Origin: Microbacterium sp. MPKO10
Lineage (GTDB): Bacteria; Actinomycetota; Actinomycetes; Actinomycetales; Microbacteriaceae
Assembly: GCF_026107415.2 (NCBI RefSeq)
Contig: NZ_JAPCHX010000005.1
Span: forward strand, 124,001-188,000
Length of the DNA stretch: 64,000 nt
Direction of reading: 5' to 3'
In this document: piece by piece, positions 17,591 through 26,142 of the stretch
How positions within the stretch are numbered: the first letter of the stretch is position 1
Layout of the letters: each line of letters starts with the position of its first letter
Program-made: the position numbers and the translations under genes
Notes under the pieces: generated by a model
The model's database searches: none
What the model was told of the DNA's origin: nothing
The model's input: only the letters and a program-made list of their open reading frames with translations

Positions 17591-18784
17591 ATGCGCACCC
17601 TCATGACGAATATCGGTGAGCTGGTCACGAACGAGAAGCGCGACACCGATCCGCTCGGCATCCGCCATGATGCAGCAGTGCTGCTGGACGGCGACCGCAT
17701 CGCGTGGGTGGGTGACGCGCGCTCGGCCCTCGCCGTCGCGGGCGACGAGGGGCTCGAGGTCGTGGATGCTGCGGGGCAGGCGGTCATCCCGGGCTTCGTC
17801 GACAGCCACACCCACGTGGTCTTCGGCGGTGACCGTTCGGCGGAGTTCGCCGCACGCATGGCCGGCGAGGCGTATACAGCGGGCGGCATCCGGTCGACGG
17901 TGGCTGCGACGCGTGCAGCGACCGATGACGAGCTGCGGGCACGGCTCGCGGGCTTCGTGTCTGAGCTTCATGCGCAGGGGACGACGACGTTCGAGGTGAA
18001 GACGGGTTACGGGCTGAGCGTTCACGATGAGGAGCGCCTCGCCCGTCTGGCGCGGGAAGTCACTGACGAGGTCACGTTCCTCGGCGCTCATGTGGTTCCT
18101 CCCGAATACGATGACTCAACGGGCAGTGCGGGCGATGCCGACGACTACGTCGATCTCGTCGTCGGTGCCATGCTCGACGCTTGCGCCCCGCACGTGCGCT
18201 GGGTCGATGTCTTCTGCGAGCGCGGTGCCTTCACGCCGGAGCAGTCACGACGTGTGCTTGAGGCGGGAGCGTCTCGTGGGCTCGGTGTCCGCGTGCACGG
18301 CAACCAGTTGGGGCACGGCGACGGCGTACGGCTTGCCGTGGAGCTCGGCGCGGCCAGCGTGGACCACTGCACCTACCTCAGCGATGAGGACGTGGCGCTG
18401 CTGGCAGCATCCGGAACTGTCTGCACGTTGCTTCCGGGCGTCGAGTTCTCAACCAGGCAGCCCTACCCCGACGCACGCAGACTTCTGGATGCTGGTGCCC
18501 GCGTGGCGCTGGCGAGTGACTGTAATCCCGGGTCGAGCTTCACGTCGAGTATGGCATTCTGCATCGCCGTTGCCGTGCGTGACATGGGATTCACGGCGGC
18601 AGAGGCGCTGTGGGCGGCAACGGCCGGGGGCGCGGCGGCACTCGCACGTGACGACGTGGGTCGCATCGTGCCCGGGGCACGTGCCGACCTCGTGCTGCTC
18701 GGTGCGCCAAGCCACGTGCATCTGGCGTACCGCCCCGGTGTCCCTCTGGTCGCGCAGACCTGGGTGGCTGGCCAGAGAATCTGA
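17591..18784 (+). CDS. hutI: HutI: imidazolonepropionase
   Basis: Amidohydrolase that opens the imidazolone ring to give N-formimino-L-glutamate. 397 residues, normal length. Metal ligands: HxH in [14 protein letters not shown]; later metal/substrate positions in [29 protein letters not shown] and [11 protein letters not shown]. The ATG has GGAG seven bases upstream and follows the hutU stop by two bases, so hutH-hutU-hutI are one operon. The next pathway step is provided by the arginase-family gene at 19981-20889. Confidence 0.96.
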   Translation: MRTLMTNIGELVTNEKRDTDPLGIRHDAAVLLDGDRIAWVGDARSALAVAGDEGLEVVDAAGQAVIPGFVDSHTHVVFGGDRSAEFAARMAGEAYTAGGIRSTVAATRAATDDELRARLAGFVSELHAQGTTTFEVKTGYGLSVHDEERLARLAREVTDEVTFLGAHVVPPEYDDSTGSAGDADDYVDLVVGAMLDACAPHVRWVDVFCERGAFTPEQSRRVLEAGASRGLGVRVHGNQLGHGDGVRLAVELGAASVDHCTYLSDEDVALLAASGTVCTLLPGVEFSTRQPYPDARRLLDAGARVALASDCNPGSSFTSSMAFCIAVAVRDMGFTAAEALWAATAGGAAALARDDVGRIVPGARADLVLLGAPSHVHLAYRPGVPLVAQTWVAGQRI

Positions 18785-18812
18785 GCTGCTCTCCCTCAGA
18801 CTCAGGTGGCAC

Positions 18813-18846
18813 AGTTTGCATATGCGGACGCCCTGAATTGCAAACT
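18813..18846. terminator. Inverted repeat after hutI
   Basis: Perfect 8-bp arms AGTTTGCA (18813-18820) and TGCAAACT (18839-18846) around an 18-base centre, in the gap between hutI and the convergent DUF559 gene. The arms are A+T rich with no T run, so it is a weak terminator at best; an operator is the alternative. Confidence 0.4.
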
Positions 18847-18893
18847 TTGCCAGATGAACGGTCCGTCCGGCCTGCCCTACCTGCCCTGGCTGG

Positions 18894-19838
18894 TCAGCCG
18901 CGCCATCCGCGTGAGCGCAGAGCGTCCCGAACACGGTGAACGAGTGTGTCCGGCTCGTTGAACAGCTCCGATGACACCTGCACGACGATCCATCCGTCAG
19001 CGCGCAGCCGTTCGACACGTTCGATGTCCTGAGAATATTGCACACCGTGAACGCGACCTTGGTACTCGACGGCAACCTTGTACTCGGGGTAAGCCATGTC
19101 GATGCACGCAAGATGACACCCGTGCGAATCGTAGAAGTCGGTGTTGAGCACCGGCTCAGGTAGTCCGTGCGTGACGAGAAGATATCGGGTGAGCGATTCT
19201 CGAGGCGACCACGAATCGCAGCGTACGTAGCACAGTGCGTCCCGCAGCTTTGCCGCGCCAACCCGGCGGCAGCTGTTCAGCGCATCTGCGAGCTGCGACG
19301 GAGTAGCCAGAGGCACTCTGCCCACATGCGGCCGACCGTAACCTTCGCGCCACGCGCGGCAGAAATAGTCCCCGACCGCGACAAGCCATGGCACATCAAA
19401 GCTCTCGCCGAGCATGACCCACGTCGCGGCAGGGTCCGAGACTCGGATCCCGTCCACGGTCACAGTCGGCACCGACCGCGAGGCGCTGTGCCCGATGACC
19501 CCGCGCGTGCGCGGGGCGCGTGCCGGTTTGAACGTCGACACATGGATCATGGCATCCGTATTCATCGGCAGCGGTGCGTGATGCAATGCGGCCGCCGTGC
19601 TGTGGCTGAGAAAGTCCACATCACGGGCGCGCGGGGCATACGCATGCGCCAGGCGACGAATCGTCTCCTCGGAGCCGGGCTCGTCACTCTCGGCGCCCAC
19701 GAGCGCTCTCACGCCGTAAAAGGGAGAACTGAGGTCGTCTGCACGCAATCTGCTCCGGGGGATTCCTCGGCGGGTGGCCGCTGCCACCGAAAAGTGCGTA
19801 CCAAGCGCCGTGGGAAGCCGGTTGCGCGAGCGAGCCAT
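18894..19838 (-). CDS. DUF559 / PD-(D/E)XK-like protein with AbiEi-type N-terminus
   Basis: About 314 residues from the ATG at 19838 (AGAG eight bases upstream; a GTG at 19847 is the alternative). The C-terminal 110 residues resemble the DUF559 (Vsr-like) nuclease fold: CIDMAYPEYKVAVEYQGRVHG supplies the D...E-x-Q pattern, followed by RLRADGWIVVQV. The N-terminal part has features of the AbiEi-like regulator domain common in actinobacterial proteins of this type (short HTH region, then FYGVRAL). No partner toxin gene is adjacent. The biological role of these abundant proteins is not established. Located between hutI and hutG but transcribed with hutG. Confidence 0.75.
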   Translation of the reverse strand: MARSRNRLPTALGTHFSVAAATRRGIPRSRLRADDLSSPFYGVRALVGAESDEPGSEETIRRLAHAYAPRARDVDFLSHSTAAALHHAPLPMNTDAMIHVSTFKPARAPRTRGVIGHSASRSVPTVTVDGIRVSDPAATWVMLGESFDVPWLVAVGDYFCRAWREGYGRPHVGRVPLATPSQLADALNSCRRVGAAKLRDALCYVRCDSWSPRESLTRYLLVTHGLPEPVLNTDFYDSHGCHLACIDMAYPEYKVAVEYQGRVHGVQYSQDIERVERLRADGWIVVQVSSELFNEPDTLVHRVRDALRSRGWRG

Positions 19839-19980
19839 AACCGACACTCTGCCAAAGCCGCTGATGGGCCGCTGTCATTATCCACAGTGCCCGAGTCTGG
19901 CCCTGCTCAGATGTCAATATTGGTGGAAATCTGCGTGTTTTCACGCCAACTTCGCCACTTGAACGCAGAGGGGGTCAGCG

Positions 19981-20889
19981 TCAGCGTGCGGCGAGGCCCG
20001 CGGCAGCCTCCAGCACGCAGAGCGCCGCCAAGCGCACCGTTCGCTCGTCCGCGACATCTGCCAGAGCGTCGATCTCGGTGATGTCGATCGATGAGACCTG
20101 AGGATGCTGCGCCACGACGCGCGCCACACGGCGCAGTTCATGCGCGGCGATGCCTCCGGGCGTCGACGCCGGGCATGCGGGCGCCACTGCCCTGTCGCAC
20201 ACGTCCACGTCGAGGTCGACGTGAATCGGGCCGCCCGCACCGCCGGCGACCGCGAGCGCCTCGGCCAAGACGTCGTCGAGCGGCAGCCGCAGCAGGTCGT
20301 CGCGCGTGATCACGGTGATGCCCAATTCGCGGGCGCGCTCGGCGTAGGCGCGCGAGTTCGCGAAGTCCTGGATGCCGATCTGCACCACGCGGTGCCCGTC
20401 CAGACCAGTTTCAATCAGGCGGCGCACGGGCGATCCGTTCGAGCGGCCGTCGCGCAGATCGTAGTGGGCGTCCAGCGTGATGAGCCCCGCTGTCGCGATA
20501 TCGCCGCCCCACGCGCCGAGCGCGGCGGGCACGGTCGCGGCGTTGTCGCCTCCCAGAGCCACGGTGAGTCGGCTGCGCGTGGCCACGTCGGCGACGCGCT
20601 GCCGCGCAGCATCCTCATCTCTGTCGGGGTCGATGATGTCGCCGGCGTCGGCCAGTGTCAGAACGTCGAGGTCCGCGTCACGGTCGTGTGCGAAGGGACT
20701 GTAGCGGCGCAGTGCCTCGCGCACGGCTGCGGGCGTCGCGTCCGCCCGTGTCGGCGACAGGGAGGTGCGTGCGGTCGGTATCCCGATGAGCGTGAGATCG
20801 AGGTCTCCGTTGATTCGGCCCGCGGGAGTCCAGTCACCGGCCCGCGGCCAGAGGTCATCGTGCGAAAGCGAAGCGGAACCGTCTGCCAT
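19981..20889 (-). CDS. hutG: HutG-type formimidoylglutamase (arginase/ureohydrolase family)
   Basis: 302 residues. Manganese-site motifs of the ureohydrolase fold are present: GGDN (113-116, where many members have GGDH), DAHYD (140-144) and DLDVDVCD (225-232). With hutHUI next door, hydrolysis of N-formiminoglutamate to glutamate and formamide is the likely reaction, completing the pathway. The Asn in place of the first metal-binding His is seen in some family branches and may change metal affinity. It reads opposite to hutHUI and is separated by the DUF559 gene, so it needs its own promoter, close to a 30-bp tandem repeat. Agmatinase activity is an alternative. Confidence 0.87.
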   Translation of the reverse strand: MADGSASLSHDDLWPRAGDWTPAGRINGDLDLTLIGIPTARTSLSPTRADATPAAVREALRRYSPFAHDRDADLDVLTLADAGDIIDPDRDEDAARQRVADVATRSRLTVALGGDNAATVPAALGAWGGDIATAGLITLDAHYDLRDGRSNGSPVRRLIETGLDGHRVVQIGIQDFANSRAYAERARELGITVITRDDLLRLPLDDVLAEALAVAGGAGGPIHVDLDVDVCDRAVAPACPASTPGGIAAHELRRVARVVAQHPQVSSIDITEIDALADVADERTVRLAALCVLEAAAGLAAR

Positions 20890-20935
20890 GATTCGACGCT
20901 AGCACCGCGCATGGCTGTGCCGGGTGGGCTTCGAC

Positions 20936-21180
20936 CCGACGCCGCTCTGCGCCGCGGGGAAGCCTTCGCTCCGGCGCTATCCTGCCCAGCACCCTTCGCC
21001 CCGGCATTGTTCCGCTCGGCACCCTTCGCCCCGGCGCTGTTCTGCTCAGCGTCCTTCGCCCCGACATTGTTCTGCCCAGCACCCTTCGCCCCAGCGCTGG
21101 TCTGCTCGGCACCCTTCACGCCGACGCCGCTCCGAGGGGCAGCCTTCGCCCTGACGCTGCTCTGCTTGGCAGCCTTCGCG
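20936..21180. repeat. 30-bp minisatellite between hutG and the transporter gene
   Basis: Seven head-to-tail 30-bp units occupy 20971-21180 exactly (boundaries at 20971, 21001, 21031, 21061, 21091, 21121, 21151), preceded by a diverged 35-base unit from 20936. The consensus is roughly CCGGCGCTGTTCTGCTCGGC followed by ACCCTTCGCC. Units differ by 2-8 substitutions. The array fills most of the 363-bp region between divergent hutG and the transporter gene. Because 30 is a multiple of three, the frames on both strands stay open: a plus frame joins the transporter and repeats FAPALFCSAP, a minus frame repeats AKGAEQNSAG. I see no convincing start for either. Confidence 0.93.
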
Positions 21181-21252
21181 CCCGCACATGCCCGAGCACT
21201 AAGATCGGTTCATGGCAGTGATGCAGCGAACCGCAGCTCACGGGCAGGTCCT

Positions 21253-22638
21253 GTGAACGAACCGAGCGACGCGACGGGCCCGATCAGCGTCTCGCGCACC
21301 CGACTTCCGCGAGCCGTTCTGTGGCGCTACGGGATCGGCTCGCTCGGAACCGGCGGCTTCGCCACGCTCCCCGGCCTTGTACTGGTCTACTACCTCACTG
21401 ACACCCTCGGTGTGACCGCGCTCGTCGCGGGGTTGATCCTCACCATCTCGAAGATCTGGGACGTCGTGATCGACCCGATCATCGGCGACCGCAGCGACGT
21501 CAGTCTCGTGCGCAGCGGATCCCGCAGACGCTTCATGACAATCGGCAGCCTCGCGCTTCCCGTCTTCTTCGTGCTGACGTTCGCCGTCGCTCCCGGGCTG
21601 CCGCCGGCAGCATCCGCCGTCTGGGTCACGCTCGCGTTCATTCTCTGCGCCACCTCGTTCAGCATGTACCAGGTGCCGTATATCGCGCTCCCGGCCGAGC
21701 TGACGCGCCGATACAACGAGCGCACGCGGCTGCTCACCTGGCGCGTCGTGGTACTGACCGTTGCGATCCTGCTGTTCGGCGCGGGCGGGCCGCTGCTGCG
21801 CGACCTCTACCCATACGACCCCTACCTCGGGTATCTCGTGATGGCCATCGTCGCCGGAGTCGTCCTCGGCATCGGGATGCTGCTGTCGACAACGGTCGCC
21901 CCGCGCAACGTTCCCGAACCCGAGGTGCGGCCCACAGCATCCCTCGTGCAGAACTATCGGGGCGGCATCCGCGCCCTCGTGCGCAGCCAGCCGTTCCGCG
22001 CCCTGCTCGCGACGTATATGCTGCAGGGCCTCGCCACCGGGATGATGCTCGCGGGTGCCCAGTACGTCGCGACGTGGGTGCTGCATTCTGAGACCGCCGT
22101 GACTCTGCTATTCGTCGCACTCATCGCCCCGGCACTGCTGCTCACGCCGGCGTGGGGCGGCATCGCGAAGCGCATCGGCAAGGAACGCGGCTTCTGGTTC
22201 GCCAGCATCATCTTCCTCATCGCCTCGGCCTCGCTCATCATGCTGCTGTGGTCGCCGGGCTGGTGGGTCTTCATTTCGGTCGCCGTCGCCGGAGCCGCGT
22301 ATGCCGGCATGCAGGCGTTGCCCATGGCGATGCTGCCCGACGTGATCTCGCACGACGCAGAACGCCACGGCGAGGGCCGCGCGGGCGTCTTCGGTGGTCT
22401 CTGGACGGCGGGCGAGACCGCCGGTATGGCGTTCGGGGCGACAGCGCTGACGGTCGTGCTGGCGATCACCGGATACCAGGAGTCGGTCGGCGTCAGCGCC
22501 GTCAGCCAATCGGATGCTGCAGTGACCGGCATCGTGCTGAGCTTCAGCGTTGTTCCTGCCGCGGCCATGCTTCTGAGCCTTCTCACGCTGAGCCGGTACC
22601 GTTTGCGGCGGTCCGACATCGATCACGAGGGAGCATGA
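21253..22638 (+). CDS. MFS transporter, glycoside-pentoside-hexuronide (GPH) type
   Basis: 461 residues with twelve predicted membrane helices. GPH/MFS_2 features: ISKIWDVVIDPIIGDRSD near the end of helix 2, with the conserved D-P-x-x-G pattern, then RSGSRRRFM, and the second-half RAGVFGGLWTAGETAGMAFG. These carriers move sugars or sugar-like solutes with cations. The GTG at 21253 was selected because the hydrophobic domain begins 25 residues later; an in-frame ATG at 20911 would add 114 residues encoded by the 30-bp repeat array. The PLP decarboxylase gene starts one base after its stop, so they form an operon. Substrate unknown. Confidence 0.85.
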   Translation: MNEPSDATGPISVSRTRLPRAVLWRYGIGSLGTGGFATLPGLVLVYYLTDTLGVTALVAGLILTISKIWDVVIDPIIGDRSDVSLVRSGSRRRFMTIGSLALPVFFVLTFAVAPGLPPAASAVWVTLAFILCATSFSMYQVPYIALPAELTRRYNERTRLLTWRVVVLTVAILLFGAGGPLLRDLYPYDPYLGYLVMAIVAGVVLGIGMLLSTTVAPRNVPEPEVRPTASLVQNYRGGIRALVRSQPFRALLATYMLQGLATGMMLAGAQYVATWVLHSETAVTLLFVALIAPALLLTPAWGGIAKRIGKERGFWFASIIFLIASASLIMLLWSPGWWVFISVAVAGAAYAGMQALPMAMLPDVISHDAERHGEGRAGVFGGLWTAGETAGMAFGATALTVVLAITGYQESVGVSAVSQSDAAVTGIVLSFSVVPAAAMLLSLLTLSRYRLRRSDIDHEGA

Positions 22639-22639
22639 C

Positions 22640-24166
22640 GTGCCCGAACCGCTGAGCGGTGCCTCCCGGGAGGTCCTCGACCGGTTGCGCCTCCTGCGTG
22701 AGGCGGATGCTGCCAGCCACGGCGGCCGCGTGCTGTCGTATGTCTACGACTCAGGGTTAGCCGAGCTCGACGAACTGGCAGCCGAGGCAATGCGGCTCGT
22801 GCAATCGGTGAATGGCCTTGATCCGACGGTCTTCCCGTCGGTGGCCGCGCTGGAGAGCGACCTTGTCGGCTTTGCCAAGCGGATGCTGCACGGCGACGAT
22901 GACACGGTCGGAACGGTGACGAGCGGTGGCACCGAGAGCTGCATGTTGGCCGTGAAGACGGCGCGCGATGTGTGGGCGGCCGCGCAAATCTCCGGAGATC
23001 CTGCGACCCAGCGAATGATCGCCCTGCGACCGCGCATTGTTGCACCGACGACCGTGCACGCTGCATTTCACAAGGCCGCGCACTATTTCGGGCTCGACCT
23101 CGATCTTGTGCCCGTCGATGACGAGGGGCGTGTGCCCGTCGACGACCTTGTCGCCCGGTTCGGCCCCGACGTCGCGCTTGTCGTGGTGTCGGCACCGAGC
23201 TACCCATTTGGCGTTCTCGACCCGATTGCGGAGGTCGCGGCCGCTGCGGCGCGCTACAGCATCCCGTGTCATGTCGACGCGTGCATCGGCGGATTCGCGC
23301 TGGCTTGGTGGGGCGATCTGCCGCCCTGGGACTTCTCGGTCGACGGTGTGACGAGCATCTCGGCAGATCTGCATAAGTACGGGTATGCGCCCAAGGGCGC
23401 CTCGGTGCTGTTGCAGCGCGATCGCGACAGGCAGCGGCATCAGTTCTTCGCGATGGCGCGGTGGCCGGGGTATCCGGTGGTGAATCCGACGCTGTTGGGC
23501 TCGAAGTCGGCGACGGCTCTCGCTGCCGCGTGGGCGATTGTGCAGCGGTTGGGCACCGAGGGGTTTGCTGAGCTTGTCGCGTCGTGCCGGCGGTCGACGG
23601 AGCAGCTGCGTGCGCTCATCGATGGCACGACCGGGCTGCGCATCGTGGGCGACCCAACGGGGCCTCTGCTCGCGGTTGCGTCAGATGTGACGGTCTCGAA
23701 GCGGCTGCGTGTGGATCCGCATCATTGGGCCGATCGCGTGGCGGAGCTCGGTTTCACATTGCAGATGCAGCCCGGCTTCATGCAGGCGAACGGTCGTGCC
23801 CTTCCCCGCACGACACATCTCACGATCACGCCGGTGACCGAGCGGATGCTGCCAGAGCTCAGCGACGTGATGACGCGTGCTGCCGACGATGTGCGAGGAA
23901 AGACGCCGGCCAACCCGAAGCTTGCGGTACAAGCGCTGCGAATGTCTGGGGCACTCGGGCGTGAGCTGACGGCTGACAAGGCGCAGGCGCTGCTGTTGCG
24001 TTTCGGGGTCGGTGGCAGTCAGCGACGTTCTGGTGGTGCGACATCGCCGTTGCCGTCAAAAATGGCGCCGCTGATTGCGTTGATCGAGCAGCTTCCGGCG
24101 GAGTTTGCGGAACGCCTCCTCATTGAGGTCTTGGCGCGACAGTCGGAGCCGCCCGGCGACAGGTGA
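22640..24166 (+). CDS. PLP-dependent decarboxylase / sphingosine-1-phosphate lyase-like enzyme
   Basis: 508 residues, fold-type I PLP enzyme. Motifs: FPSVAALESDLV, GTVTSGGTES (phosphate loop, about 91-100), HVDACIGGFAL with the Asp that contacts the pyridine nitrogen, and SADLHKYGYAPKG with Schiff-base Lys246. This pattern matches the S1P lyase / aromatic-acid decarboxylase group, and bacterial members act on amino acids or phosphorylated long-chain bases. The GTG at 22640 follows the transporter stop codon by a single base with GAGGGAG upstream. Coupling to a GPH carrier suggests a common substrate, but I cannot name it. Confidence 0.85.
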   Translation: MPEPLSGASREVLDRLRLLREADAASHGGRVLSYVYDSGLAELDELAAEAMRLVQSVNGLDPTVFPSVAALESDLVGFAKRMLHGDDDTVGTVTSGGTESCMLAVKTARDVWAAAQISGDPATQRMIALRPRIVAPTTVHAAFHKAAHYFGLDLDLVPVDDEGRVPVDDLVARFGPDVALVVVSAPSYPFGVLDPIAEVAAAAARYSIPCHVDACIGGFALAWWGDLPPWDFSVDGVTSISADLHKYGYAPKGASVLLQRDRDRQRHQFFAMARWPGYPVVNPTLLGSKSATALAAAWAIVQRLGTEGFAELVASCRRSTEQLRALIDGTTGLRIVGDPTGPLLAVASDVTVSKRLRVDPHHWADRVAELGFTLQMQPGFMQANGRALPRTTHLTITPVTERMLPELSDVMTRAADDVRGKTPANPKLAVQALRMSGALGRELTADKAQALLLRFGVGGSQRRSGGATSPLPSKMAPLIALIEQLPAEFAERLLIEVLARQSEPPGDR

Positions 24167-24222
24167 TGTCCGGCTGTGTGCTGATCGTTGATACCCAACA
24201 GCGCGGCTCCCTGCGTCGTGCC

Positions 24223-24311
24223 GCTGCCGGTCGCCCATAATGGTTCGCAACCGCACAACCGCGCAGGTCCAGTCATCTCTCGCTAACGGCTGCCTGTCGG
24301 CCATAAAGTGG
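24223..24311. repeat. Imperfect direct repeat in the gap after the PLP decarboxylase
   Basis: Copy A GCTGCCGGTCGCCCATAATGG (24223-24243, written here as GCTGCCGGTCGCC + CATAATGG) and copy B at 24289-24311 (GCTGCCTGTCGGCC + ATAAAGTGG) differ by two substitutions and a two-base insertion. Copy B carries an inner dyad, GGCCATAAAGTGGCC. They sit in 196 bp of gene-free DNA between convergent genes. Such pairs can be recombinase sites or element ends, but no recombinase is next to them. Confidence 0.5.
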
Positions 24312-24362
24312 CCTGTCCTGATGTCCGAACCGGGCCGCCTACCCCTCAAGTAAGCTCACCGA

Positions 24363-25175
24363 TCAGCATCCTGGACCATCGGGATTTTTGGTGCACTCCT
24401 TTTTGACGATGACGGAGTTCGCAGTGGTGGCGATGGCGGTGACGCCGGATGCTGCCTTCGACAGCGTTCCTTCGACGGGAAACCAGCCCTCTCCCGGCGT
24501 CCTGATCTCGACGGAGTAGTCGACAGTGAGACTGACCTTGTAGGTGCCCTTTTCGGTAAACGTGTGGCTCGTTGCTGTGGCGGTGAACTCGGGGACATCG
24601 AGGTCGTCCCAGGGGCTTCCACGGGTGGATGTCGTCGATGACGTGCCGTCGCCCCACGACCAGGAGTATCTGGTCGGCGTGAATCGTACGTTGATGGGGA
24701 TGTCGAACAGCTCGCCGCTGGCAGTATTGACGGCGGCGTCGGCATAAAAGTTTGCGGGCAATCCGACGATCATCCACCCATCGGGTTCCATCGCCACTGA
24801 CACTTGTTCGGGCGTGAAGGATGCGAGGTCGTGGATGGTGATGGGGTCGCTGCCTTCTTCGGGGCAGGTTCCGAGGAGTCGGCATGCGATGTCGGCTTCA
24901 TGTTCTTCAGCACTGTCACGGTAGCTGTCGTCGGAGTCGTCGCGCGGGCCTCCGCCGTTGTTGTTGCCGCCGCCGGACCCGCCGCGTCCGTCGGACCCAC
25001 CGTCGCCGGGCTTTGTCTTGTCAGCACCCGTGTCGACAGTCCCATCATTTACATCCCCGCATACGCTTCCGAGCACATCCGTGTTCGTACAATCCGCAGG
25101 TAGGATCCCAACCGGAGCAGCGGCCGCGAGGACGCTGACTGCGAGAGAAATCAACAGACTTGTGATTCGTCCCAT
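24363..25175 (-). CDS. Secreted PKD-domain protein
   Basis: 270 residues. Signal peptide at 1-25 (SLLISLAVSVLAAAAPVG, cleavage near residue 20-27), then a glycine/asparagine/aspartate-rich linker (about 50-80), and a PKD-like beta sandwich from about 165 to 260 with the hallmark YSWSWGDGT and HTFTEKGTYKVSLTVDYS strands. Six or more cysteines in the mature protein could form disulphides (two in the last 15 residues). No anchor is visible, so it should be exported. PKD domains mediate protein-protein or carbohydrate contacts at cell surfaces. Its start lies inside the upstream lipoprotein gene (25-base overlap), so the pair is one operon. Confidence 0.85.
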   Translation of the reverse strand: MGRITSLLISLAVSVLAAAAPVGILPADCTNTDVLGSVCGDVNDGTVDTGADKTKPGDGGSDGRGGSGGGNNNGGGPRDDSDDSYRDSAEEHEADIACRLLGTCPEEGSDPITIHDLASFTPEQVSVAMEPDGWMIVGLPANFYADAAVNTASGELFDIPINVRFTPTRYSWSWGDGTSSTTSTRGSPWDDLDVPEFTATATSHTFTEKGTYKVSLTVDYSVEIRTPGEGWFPVEGTLSKAASGVTAIATTANSVIVKKECTKNPDGPGC

Positions 25176-25717
25176 AGACCTGTCTCGCTAATCAAAAGTG
25201 CGGAAGATTCGTCGTCCCAGATCATCGTCACGGATAGGGGAATCAAGGCCGATGTGCGATTCTCGTCGGTTACGTCATTCCCATTTTCATCAATGATTCT
25301 TTGGTTAGACACGTCTCGGCAGAGAGCAATTTGAACTTTCGCAGATTTGCCATCCTGGTTAAGGCTTGCCAATTCCGCATTTCGGAAGCTAGAGCTCCCT
25401 TCGGTATGCCAACCGCGATCAGCAAATGATTCTTCCGACGTCTGCTCCGTAAAGTACTCGTCTGTAACGACCTCCGAAAGCTCGTCTTCCGCGGCTTCAC
25501 CTTCCGCAGTGACCTGGTCAAATGCCGCGTTGAACTGCTGGTAGACGTCGACGGCGGCCTGCAACGCCTCCTCTTCACTCGCGAAGATCGCCGTCTTCGT
25601 CGGCGTCGGCGTTTTTGTGGGCTTCGGATCAGCGGGCGCACACCCTGCAGCTGTCAGCGCAATCGCACTTGCACACACGAGAGCCAGCACCGCACGCAGA
25701 GCCCTCGAGAATCGCAT
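25151..25717 (-). CDS. Small lipoprotein of unknown function
   Basis: 188 residues with a type II signal peptide: basic start, hydrophobic stretch and lipobox LTAAGC, so lipidation at Cys26. A Thr/Pro-rich spacer (PKPTKTPTPTKT) leads to a domain of about 140 residues (EEEALQAAVDVYQQF ... WDDESSALLISETGLW) that I cannot assign to a known fold, though its start resembles periplasmic scaffold domains found in many actinobacterial lipoproteins. The base composition is visibly less G+C rich than neighbours (for example 25300-25480). Cotranscribed with the PKD protein. Confidence 0.82.
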   Translation of the reverse strand: MRFSRALRAVLALVCASAIALTAAGCAPADPKPTKTPTPTKTAIFASEEEALQAAVDVYQQFNAAFDQVTAEGEAAEDELSEVVTDEYFTEQTSEESFADRGWHTEGSSSFRNAELASLNQDGKSAKVQIALCRDVSNQRIIDENGNDVTDENRTSALIPLSVTMIWDDESSALLISETGLWDESQVC

Positions 25718-26142
25718 ACGGTTCAGCGTAGAAAAAACAGCGACTGCACGTGAAAGTTATCCACAGGTTCGCGATGCCGCCTTTCCGAGACTCGACAAAT
25801 ACAGAATCGATGGAGCGGTCTGCCGTCAATGATCACGTGGGATTCCCCTCAGCGGGCGTGCTGCTGGGAATGAAGATGTCGTGAAGCGGACAAGGTCGTG
25901 TGGCATAACCGCCAAAGATGTCCGCACAGTACTACTACTGATCACGGCAGCACACAGGCCGAGTGACGTACGCAAGTTCAGGCGTAAGGAGGCGCGTCCT
26001 GACCCAGAAAGGTGCGACGTTGCCGACGTGACAGCGGACAGTTTGCTGTCATGTGCGGAGAATGGGTTTCTGTCATGTGCGGACGAGATTGCCTGCCGCG
26101 GAGTGACAGATTTTCCGTAAAGTTCAGCAACCGCCGGGCGCG
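25718..26142. other. 425-bp gene-free region, possible relic of mobile DNA
   Basis: No frame here has a convincing start and family signature. It holds a perfect DnaA-box word TTATCCACA (25757-25765), the lipoprotein promoter region and a direct repeat CTGTCATGTGCGGA at 26046-26059 and 26070-26083 (24-bp period). Its composition differs from the flanks, with many CGGACA/GTCCGC words. It may be debris of an insertion; nothing identifies the element. Confidence 0.45.

Noticed and set aside
18894-19838. Complete type IV toxin-antitoxin or restriction system
   Set aside because: Only the single DUF559/AbiEi-like gene is present, with no AbiEii-like toxin or methyltransferase beside it.
20936-21180. 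CRISPR array
   Set aside because: The 30-bp units are contiguous with no spacers and no cas genes are present.
20104-21252. Long forward frame joined to the GPH transporter, running through hutG antisense and the 30-bp repeats
   Set aside because: Most of it is antisense to hutG, whose motifs are clear. The transporter start at 21253 fits the family. The region from 20911 is kept only as a low-probability alternative.
19878-25765. Replication origin, suggested by two perfect DnaA-box words (19878-19886 and 25757-25765)
   Set aside because: Single isolated boxes, no AT-rich unwinding region, and no dnaA, dnaN or gyrB nearby.
25881-26120. Possible 79-residue protein in the gap after the lipoprotein gene
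   Set aside because: No ribosome-binding site, cysteine-rich random-looking sequence and no recognisable domain.
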